Assembly (NCBI GenBank): GCA_019055375.1
Contig: JAHQIW010000926.1
Coordinates: forward strand, 18,662-82,661
Direction of reading: 5' to 3'
DNA: 64,000 nt
Source: Parelaphostrongylus tenuis
Lineage: Eukaryota; Nematoda; Chromadorea; Rhabditida; Metastrongylidae
The translations under genes were made by a program, and so were the position numbers. A model generated the notes under the pieces. That model saw only the letters and a list, made by a program, of their open reading frames with translations, ran no database searches and was not told where the DNA came from. Below, piece after piece: positions 1 through 9,800 of the stretch. Position 1 is the stretch's first letter. Each line of letters begins with the position of its first letter.

Positions 1-1235
1 TTATCACACCCTGACTTCTGTAGAATGAAGGCGTGTCAAAAGCATATATGGACGTAAAATTTGTGTATGATGAGTCCATGGTAAACAAAAAAAATAAATG
101 AATGTGTCGATTCACCCAAAATAGACTAGCTCTGAAAGTTATGCAAGTTTTATTGTGTGATAAGTGTATCCCAATAAACTATTCGTATGAAAGCTGGATG
201 TGAACGCCATGATCTCATTTCATCAACTAACAATGGCGGAGAGCGTGATTACTCCTCAACAGGAATGCTCGCCACGTTCTGGGTCTTCACGCACACATCA
301 CAGCAAACCTATATCGCCGCGCTGTAGCCACACAAAATCGATGGGAGACGGTGAACAAAAACAGAAAAAAATGTAACTCGTGTAAGACATAGGTGTTTTT
401 TTTTTTATTAATGACTAGCGAATGCCATTTCCAGTTGCTGATGAACATGGGTTTCCTCTAGCTGTTTACATGGACACTGGCGCTCCCGCTAGCCCATCGC
501 CAAAGGTGAAATATGATTGAGCTATGTTGCTTTACGATGAGAATGTTAAGAGTCAAAATAAAAACAAAGCGAGCTATAGATAGCCAGAAGAGCAAGGCAA
601 TCATTATGGCTGGATCAACACCGGCGCCGTATTCAGTGCATCTATAACAGTGAACACTGCTATTTTATGAAGTTTATCGATCGCGCATACAAATGTCATA
701 GTAGAATAGATCATGTTTAACTTATCAAAAGAGTATTCAGTTTTCTCGGGTTTTCATGCAAATGTTGTTGGTCAAATCCAAACCGAAAGATAGTTGAATA
801 CTTCATACTTTTACATAGACACTACAGTATACTTGATTTATTGCTTAGGTGGAGGACAAATGCGAATACCAAGGAGGGCGACAAGTGAAATTGTGGAAAA
901 TTATGTGGTAAATTTAGGTTTTTGGATGACATTATCATTACTATGTGATGAAATATCACGAAAAAAACTCTTATAAAGGTTTTCTGGGCTTCGTTAATGT
1001 GAACAAAACTCTCAGATTTCTTAAAAAAGGCACTATTCCTCATGAACAGATTGAAATGCAGTGGAATCGTGTAAAATGTGCCCGTGTTTACTTTCCTTTT
1101 ACACTCAACAGGGCTTTTTCATTGACTTCCAGTAATCATTCAACAGCTCCAATACTGGAAAATTTTGTGCTAAACCTAATTTGTCAAAAGATCGTCATAG
1201 TAAGCTTTGATAACAACAGAAAAAATGACTTATAC
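1..1235. other. No recognised gene or repeat
   Basis: AT-rich sequence with only short open frames on both strands and no exon flanked by convincing splice sites. I see nothing to annotate here. Confidence 0.5.
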
Positions 1236-2000
1236 TCATAAGCGCTGGGTATCAGAAGTTTGAGGTGCTCCTGCCTTGCACAACAAGTCATTGGTTCGAT
1301 CTCGCATCCCATGGCTCACCCAGCCTTCCATTCCTCCCGTGTTCAGTAGAACTATGTCATAATTCCAAAAAAAGAATGATTTAAGCTCAAAAAAGGGGTT
1401 GGTAAGCCCAGGGTCATACACCGGTGCTTCGGAGGTTCGTCCTCCTCATCAGTGACCCCCGCCCCACATTCAGCCCTGCATTGAAGCAAGGAGGGTGGCG
1501 TATGTGGTGATGGCACAGTGTACTATGACACTGTACCATCACCACCTCTCAGTCGATAGATTTTGCTGTTAGATCAAAAACTATATCAAAAGATCGACTG
1601 TTTTGAAACCCCCAAAAAAAACGCCCTTGCTCAATACGCCACCCTCCTTGCTTCAATGCAGGGCTGAATGTGGGGCGGGGGTCACTGATGAGGAGGACGA
1701 ACCTCCGAAACACCGGTGTATGACCCTGGGCTTACCAACCCCTTTTTTGAGCTTAAATCATTCTTTTTTTGGAATTTATTGAATGTTTTTTGGGGGTTTC
1801 AAAAACAGTCGATCTTTGATATGTCATAATTGTCTGAGGGCATGAGCAGCATTAGATCAATGTGTCAGCAAACCGCTCGAGAGTCATTCTAAAAACCCAG
1901 ATATGCGTTCAACTCATTGACCGAAGCTGAAAATTGATAACGACCGCTTAAAGGACACCTCAGCATGGATCAACGTCGAGAGCCTTTCATATCTCCTATA
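1236..2000 (+). repeat. tRNA-derived SINE (family 1), split by a later insertion
   Basis: The head (1236-1364) has the SINE-1 layout seen better at 17959: a tRNA-like stretch with a B-box-like GGTTCGATCTC, then the 'catggctcac' segment. The body and tail resume at 1832 and end near 2000 with a 'gatcaacgtcgagagc' tail matching the other copies. The two halves are separated by a hairpin element and carry the same 12 bp at the break, so an intact SINE was interrupted by insertion. Confidence 0.6.
1353..1831. mobile_element. Hairpin (fold-back) element, family B, with 12-bp target duplication
   Basis: The same 12 bp (TATGTCATAATT) lie at 1353-1364 and 1820-1831 and bracket the insert. Inside, 1361-1503 and 1634-1776 are near-perfect inverted arms of about 143 bp. 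A second terminal-repeat pair, 1585-1622 and 1786-1819 (TCAAAAGATCGACTG... against its complement), is flanked by TA, which suggests a MITE-like unit combined with a duplicated inverted segment. Single-armed copies of the family occur at 37074-37208 and 48213-48316. No coding capacity is visible, so it would need enzymes in trans. Whether this is one element or a nested pair is not settled by the sequence. Confidence 0.65.
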
Positions 2001-2749
2001 AACGTAGTTGTAGTGGGAAAACAAACGTCTATTTGCTTTGAAAATTCCTACTTTCCAACTCGACAGCTATATCTTTTGGGACAGTAACGTAGTCCCATTT
2101 CTTACTGCACATTGCCGTCGACGGTATTGTAAAACTGTAAATAGTCTGAGTAATCCTTGATATAACCCCACATCAAATTGATCGAGGAGTGATTTCTGTG
2201 GAAAAAAAGCCGTCTTTCCAACTCAACATTCCTATGGCCGCCACAGGGAGGCAGTCTTTGGGGAGGAGGGGGCGGGGGACTTATAAAATACATTTTAGTG
2301 GAAAGAACACCCAGTTTTCAGACCATATCTTTCACGCAGTTAAGGGCAGGTGCAGACCAGTTGCAGACGATTTTATCGAAATTGTTTGGAAAGCTTAAAC
2401 TGAACGAAGTACAAAAAACCCTGCAGAGATCATTAAATTGAAAAAGGAATGCTTAGAGCATCTGCATTGGTGCCCATGTCCAGTGACGAAAGCTGCTTTG
2501 ATAAATGATGTTAAAAGATTTAATTGATGCGGCAACAGACATAGTTGTAGTCAAGGAAGAGATAAAACAAAACGTGCACTGTATTTCTATAAAGGTCTCA
2601 TCTCCTGGAATATATTGGTAATAAGAAATTTTTAGAGAGTTATCGATGTAATGACATCAGATACAGTGTGAAATAGCATCGAGCTGCAATGTGCAGTGTC
2701 ATTTTTCAAGAACAGTTTGTTGTATTATGATTGTTGACTGAAAGGGGCC
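2001..2749. other. Unassigned intergenic sequence
   Basis: Contains a short G-rich patch (2259-2279) and no supported exon. The interval ends where dispersed repeat family D begins. Confidence 0.4.
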
Positions 2750-3343
2750 TGTTTATCATTTACTTGTGCCAGAAATCAATGCATCTCAGAATCCAGTTCT
2801 ATCTCATTTTAGTTTCTTCTTCGCATTCGGAGTCTAAATAGGGCTTTATTCATTTGGTATATTGAAGGAATCTTACCTTTCGCTGCTATGCAAACTTTTA
2901 CTTCTGTGACCATTATGGACTGTGCGATAATTGCCACGACCAGGATCAAAATAGATCAATCCAACATTCTGGCCGATCTGCCAATCGAGTTGTTCTCGCT
3001 AACTCTTTGAAGTTACGCAGTGAAATCCCTCTGATGTTCTTCTTCTGTTGCCTATACATTTAAGTCATAAATGGCTTGTTTGGAGTCTTCCTCCATCTAT
3101 CGGTGGTACATATATAGTTTTTGTTTCCATTTTTTTTCGTGCTTCAATGTTACGACGGATGTCGAAGAGAAACTTGAAACCTTAGGAGATAAAGGTGCCC
3201 TTTTGGTTTTGAATACTGTGAGCACTTTAAACATATCGGTATCCGACGTCATAGTCCTGTTAGTGATTAGCGCTCGGCTCTTGATACAGATTGTGAGGAA
3301 AGCTATTAACAAACTCCTGAATCTATCAAAGTTCAATTTTTGT
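2750..3343. repeat. Dispersed repeat family D, copy 1
   Basis: About 590 bp aligns almost end to end with 32800-33399 in the same orientation, with scattered substitutions and small indels. The segments around 'ttcattcggagtctaaata' and 'gataattgccacgaccagg' are nearly identical. Short frames are open on both strands of both copies but are interrupted differently, so coding is not supported. The element class is unknown. Confidence 0.7.
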
Positions 3344-3387
3344 CGTTTATGACACACTAATGTGGCTGTTGGGTTCAAATGTAACCG

Positions 3388-3668
3388 GTGGCAACTGAAT
3401 GCATCAATCTGGCCTGGGGCGAAGACACAGTTAGCAAAAGTGCGGTGCACAAGTGGTTCAATGTTGGACAAAGGTTGAGAATGTCTCGTTCAGTGGAGCA
3501 GTGGTTGCGCGAAAAAACAAATTTGGTACCGATATTGATGATTGCCACAATTCACTCATTCATTCTTCAACAGCAAGAAATCGAAAATTTTGTGTCTCCG
3601 GAATCGATCTTTTGCCGGAGAAATGGCAGGAACTGCTTGAAGCTAAAAGGGAGTACCTCAACTATTAG
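3388..3668 (+). pseudogene. Internally deleted mariner transposase remnant
   Basis: The 5' part encodes a mariner-like helix-turn-helix segment (WGEDTVSKSAVHKWF), matching the family pattern ending in a conserved W-F. The 3' part, in a different frame, encodes the C-terminal signature GIDLLPEKWQELLEAK...YLNY of mariner transposases (G-I-x-x-L-P-x-x-W). The whole D,D(34)D catalytic core between them is missing and the frame changes, so this is a dead deletion derivative. It lies directly downstream of repeat D and just beyond the 3' end of the RMI1-like gene on the other strand. Confidence 0.7.
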
Positions 3669-3747
3669 TTTTGCCTTTATTCGGATATAATAGGTGCAAT
3701 AAATAAATGTTTTACAAGCATTTTCTCATAACTTTTTCCCCAGCCTA

Positions 3748-3822
3748 TCAAATTAGAATGGCCTCAAGAGCTCGGCGTTTACAACGTGATAATTCGGGCA
3801 TGTTTTTCTCCATATTTACCCT
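3748..3822 (-). CDS. Possible last exon of the RMI1-like gene
   Basis: A 75-nt candidate exon follows a strong acceptor (tgctttcag) and encodes 24 residues beginning RVNMEKNMPEL before TGA. The sequence slightly resembles the end of vertebrate RMI1 (...DVNMEHLENLKKRL), but the match is short and the connection to the previous exon is not proven. It might belong to another transcript. Confidence 0.3.
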   Translation of the reverse strand, partial: RVNMEKNMPELSRCKRRALEAILI

Positions 3823-6800
3823 CTGAAAGCATTACATCAACCAAAATCAAACCAGTTCGTTGTGCAGTGATTTACAAGTCGATACAAAATGAAAAATAAA
3901 ACCACCCTACTAGGCAAAACCATCGAGAACGCTTTCAGTTCCTATTTGAGAACATCGAGACTGAATAAAATAACAGATATCCTGCATTTTCACCTCGCAA
4001 TGTCTGACTGTAAAACCTAGTAGCCTTTCGAGAAGTTGGCCATCGACTGTGCATCTTCGAGATGCCATAGACCCATCAGTAATATATACGTCAAGTAACC
4101 ACAATCCATGCTTTGCGAACAGCTCACCTTTGATGTGACAGATTCCCTCAAATACACTCCACTGAGGTAAAGAACAATCAAATTTTACCGTCCATGAACT
4201 GATGAGCATATTGCAGTTATTAGACCCATGAGACCTTTCACAGCCGCTTTGTGCTTTGGGAAATGTCTGACTTCTCCTTAACTGAGATCACTTATTAATT
4301 TGGGATACAAATCTCTTCTAAAGTTGTACTTCCAGAAGAATTGGGGGGGGGGGGGGGGGGGTGGGAGAGATCGTAAGTACCAAGACTCACAGTTGGCTAT
4401 ATCAATGTGTAAATAGAAGCTGTAATGGAAGCAGTAAAGTCTCTCATACTAGGTACAATTAGTTTCCAATTACGGAACGAGAAGCTACAAACATCTATAA
4501 ACGTCGCTTGAATCCACCCACCAATACACCTACAAACTTTAGGTAATATCCAAAACTTTCGCTGAGAAAAAAGCACCATTTAAGTAAAAAAGACGTTTAT
4601 ATCACAGCTTATCACAACTCAAGTGTGTGATGGACGATGCCTTGGTGCCTGAAGTGGGGAGAGAGAAAAGCCTGGATTTTAGATGTTAGTCACTCAAAAT
4701 CGAAGACTACCGGTAACATCATTGGACGCTGAATTTGGTGCACTTGATCGTCCATTTGTCCTCTCTTATAGGGTACAACAGCGGTTGAAGGAGGATCCTT
4801 CGTTAGGTGAGCCCGAGGTGGAGTACGAAATTCCCACAACCGTAGGGGAAAATGATTACAATTAATAAATCAGTGGAAATCTGAAGAAAACTCGGATAAA
4901 AAAAAATTAATTTCAGCACTACCTGGACATTGACCCTTATTGAGGCTGAGTCTGCTGTAAATGATAACACATCAGAATCGTTTTGTGACGGAGCATTTTC
5001 AGCAGCCGATGAGTTTATGAGTTCTTGCGTAGTCATCTAAAATAGCACTTTCACTGGCTTACCAGGATCTCTGTTGGGAACGTGGTTGAGCTTAGCAAAG
5101 AGCATACCATGACTGTCTTCTCCAGTCCTATGGGAATATCATTATCCTCTAACTTATCTGTCTTTACAAACAGTACTAGAATTATTGCGTAATCTGTTCA
5201 AACGACGAGATAACACCTTTTCTTGTACTTGGAGGTGTTGCCATAATTTACTTAAATTATGTCAAATACTAGGTGGTTCCTAAGTTTTCGCACTACACCA
5301 AATTCATTAACCAAAAATGAGTGGACTTGCATTATTTTGGTACGTTTCGAATTGCACATTTTCCTGCAAACATTGTAGTACAGAACTTCCCTAAGTGTTT
5401 CAAGATGGAGGTGTCGTGGGAACAAATTTACTTCCTATTCATGCACGAATGGCACGTAGGTGAAAATGGTAGTGAAGCGGCACCCATGATTAATGGAGCT
5501 TGAAGCGATGTTCACGCTGTAGAAAGGACGACTAGGAAGTGGTTCGCAAAGTTCAAAGCTAGAAAGAATAGCCTGGAAGATGAATCACGCCCGAGCCGCC
5601 CACAAGAAGCTTCATTAATCTTGCACGCCGCTTCATTAGCATTTTCTTCTCCCGCCATTCGTTCACGAGTAGCGAGCGAATTGGTTTTCACGACAGCTCC
5701 ATCTAGCAAGTAAACGCAGGTTAGATATTATAATGTTTGCAAGAAAATACGCAGTTGAACGACACCAAAACCATGCAATCTTAATTACTTCTGGTTAATA
5801 AACCGGTGTATATTGCTCTAGTGCCAAAACTTGTGGAACGACCTGGCATAGATGATTGTCTTCAACATAGAGAATAGTAAAGCGGAAACATTCTCAAACA
5901 AGAAACATTAAAAAACATGGAAATAGTAGGCTATATATTGTGGGCAATACTGTCAAAATGCTTTCATAAAAACGCCCAAACTTAGCTGCTTTACGGAGCT
6001 TGTTGCCCTAAAGCTAGAACACAAATCAGACTTCTTCCTTATAAGATATGAATCGACCTTTTGAAGTTTTCAAGATAGCGTATTCAACAAGTTCTTTCGA
6101 TCGTTATGCAGGAACATACAAACTTGTTGATTACTGAGGCTGAGGCCTTGAAAATACTTGTAAATTTCAAGAGATATACGGAACTATACTATAAAAGACT
6201 TTTTGAAGTTATCGATCAGCAAAGGCATGATGACTTACATAGCGGATTGTCCTCCTCATTGCCTTCGTGATTTTCACGAAGCTTAGTGCGAACCTGTTGA
6301 AAAGGAAGTATCAGAGGAAGCGTTATCACGAACTAACGCTCTACTCAAACAAAACACATAGAGATTATTCTCTACAAATTTTACTTACCCTTCATCGTTC
6401 ATGCCTACAACAATATTCGGCCGATGCTCCGAGAGAGGAACAATAGGAACCGAATGGATAGGTTGAGGAAAAACGGCTCACTCTTCAAAATTTCCTTTAG
6501 TTCTTGCTTAGTACGCGAAACAGGGAAATATTCTATTATGGATTTATTTCCCATTGAATTTACATTTTTTCTGAGTGATCTAAAAGAAGAAAAGTGATCA
6601 GAACTGCTGAAATCACTACATAAAAGTGGTTTTGCAAAGTGAAATTTGTAATAATATACATACAGAGTTCCATACGGAATAAGATATGTAAAAAAATTTA
6701 AAAAGCAACTTACGACTTGCATATTTTGGGTTCGTTTTTGCCTAGAACGTGAGGAATAATTTGCGAATTTTCTAGAGAAATCGGTAAATCCTGAATATGC

Positions 6801-9800
6801 AGTCTTATAAGGATGTACTAAGACTAATATCCCGAACAGAACTAGTCGAAATTTATCTCCTACCGCGTGAACAAAGGTACTGACCTCCACTACTGAAGAA
6901 GGGCTATCTAAGCTATGGGAACTCTTGTCAGGTGGGAGTAATAATTGCTTTGTATCCTTGACGGAGCGAAATTGTTTTCTAAATTAATTACCACATTGGG
7001 TACCGCATGCTTACTTTTTTCTATAAACATATTGCCGCGTCTCGTACCGCATAATTTGTACTACTGTAGCCTGACAAGGAATGGTACTATATTTAATATA
7101 ATTCAAGCCTCACAGGACATTGGAATACTGAATGTTGAAATAATACTGAGAACTTTTTCATAAATGAATGTGCAGCAAAACCAATGCCCACGTGTCCTCA
7201 AGTTACTCACTTTTCAATGCGAAAAGGTTAAGTGGTGGATATGCGAATTATATAAATTGTCTATGAGAAAGCTTAAGAATGCCCACCAATGGCTCGAAAT
7301 ATAATCTTTTTATATGTATTTCATTTTTCTCCTAGAAAACATGAGGTTATAGGAGCACTAGAGCTGTTTCTCCCTTCCCATGTCCTTATTAGAGTCTCTA
7401 TATTGATATTTAATCTTTTACTGATTCCACAACCGCCTCTAGTGAAGGCAAAAATCTAAATTTCGTTGAAAAATGACAAAAGTTCAATAAGGAAGCGCCC
7501 TACCAGCTGGTCGACCGCACCGCGTACTGAGCAGAAAATCAACGTCGTACGCGACGTGATAGTTAAGTACCATAAAAAGACAAAGCTGTGTGACGTCTTA
7601 ACCGAATTGTAACACAATTGAGCAAAAAGTTATCAGATAAAGATCTTGTCAGTAAGATCGTAGAGCACGACTCAAATAAAACTACTTGGCATAAAATTGT
7701 TGTGAAATGGTTTCACTACAGCAGCTAAAACCAAATCATTGTGAAGCGGTGGTACTACGGCCGTTCTTTTATTGTCATACACCTAGAATATTGCATTTAA
7801 CTCCTATATAACACTCTATTCAAATCTGCTCATTCCTCTGTCTTTAGAACAGCTTTTGTATCCCCGTTTTTCATCTCACATTTATCTGCTGCCTGGTTGG
7901 GTATTCGAGGAATGCGAACGATAAGCGGTGAAATGGTAGAAGACCTATGAAGGAAAACCCTCCTAACAACACTAGCAAGCTCACAAACAGTATTCAAAGC
8001 CTAGGACGCCTAAGACAAGCTCCGAAACAATAAACTCATCGCTCTTGTCCTTTGACATCTTGCTCTATGCCAAGACGCAGTGCAAAGAAGGACTTGAAAT
8101 CCATTGCTTTACCATCAACATCCTCATTTAATACCTAGAGAAGAACCTGTATCAAATGTAATTTTAGTCGTGCTCTATTCATAAAAACCTCATCTGACAG
8201 TTCGAAGAGCTTGACAATAAAATCCCTTCTCTCGGTAGAACACAAGCAGTCAATAGAATCTGAAATTAAACACCAATCAGGAGAAACGTGTTTTATTTAG
8301 CTCATAACAATATTTTTCATTTGTTGTAGAAGGACACTGACATTGCACTGATTAGGAAAAGAACTTCTTTTGAGAACAAATATCACAGCTGAAAGTTCCT
8401 AGGTGTCGACTGGAGACATACAGCAACAGAATTAGCCACCAATGCCCAAGAAATACAACAATTTCACTAGAATTTGCAATCTAAAGCGTAAAGTAAGACA
8501 CATCGAGATTGAATATAGAAAAATCCAATCAAGGTCTACTTCTTGTGCCAGATAGTTCCAGCTGTGTCTATATAGAAATAATAGACCTAATTCGCTGTAA
8601 TAAAGTAGGGTTCAGTGTAGAGCCTTTGGCTTTAACGAAGTGGGCGTGCCGCCGAAACGTACGTAAGCCAGTGACGTACCAACCTCAAAAAGAGTCCAAA
8701 CATCCTCACAGACTACAGGAAGGATATTTTTGAAAGCTTTGTTACGCTGAACTGGTAAACTTAATAAACAAATCTTCACGACTTTTGCCCATCTCCAGGA
8801 TATCCGAGCTAGCTTGTGAGGTAACATGATTCATCTCAAAGCAGCGATTCGAAGATTGCCTGAGAACAGTAAGCCATTTTTCGTAGACGCACATCTATTG
8901 GTCAGATGTGAATATCTAATCATTGAAGCTTCAAAGCTAGTCCTGACTCAATTGGACTGAAGGTTTGCAGTGAAATATAGCGCAGAAGGCGGTTTGAGAA
9001 CGTTTTCCTGGAGTGCGTTTCACTTCTGATAAGAATTGATCAAAAGGCTGCCACTGAGTTCATCCAGTCTTCTCGACATCAATTCTTTCAATTTACTGCT
9101 TTTTAGCAGTGTCATTTTTTAGCAGTTGTAATTGTACATCTAAGAATGATGAGTGATATTCAAATTAATCGACCTCAAGCGGGAGCTGAACTCGCTCTTT
9201 ACCCATACCTGGAACGAATGCTAGCGCTTCACCACTTAGACCATCGTTTTGCTACTTTTTTTTTTGGATTCCTTTTTCTCCAAACAAATCAAGTTATTTG
9301 TATTGAAAGTGGTCTCTAGTCAAAAGTCCAACAATAAAGAGCTTAAACCTAGTAAATAGTGTTGCTATGAGAAAGTGCACAAACACGGTGGCAGTGCGGG
9401 ATAGACAAATGTAGAAGATTCGTTAATTCTTGGTCGAGTTGTTTGATGAATAAAGAGATTGCCAAATATTTCAAAAGAGCAATAAAAGCTCACCTTTGTT
9501 CCAGGCAATGTATTTTCGTTCAGTGCAATCTGAATTAAAACGATGTTAATTGAAGACTCTACTTTATTGCACAAAAGAGATTGAAAACCTGAACATTTCC
9601 ACCATATTCGATAGCATGTACGGTGTTCTGGCCATCAAAAAGCTTTATCTCTATCATTCTACGGCGACCAGAACTTTCCACTTGTTGTGTATCCTAAAGA
9701 GGAAATACTTTATATTCTTCAAGTTAGCTCTTGAAAAGAAAAAATTGTTGAAATCATACAGGGGATTGCTCTTCCAATTCATTCTCATCCTCATTATAAT

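Noticed and set aside
6389..6579. SET8/KMT5A-type PIP degron (similar to KLTDFYPVRRSSRKSKAEL)
   Set aside because: Only ~20 residues match and no SET domain follows; position and strand fit the RMI1-like linker better.
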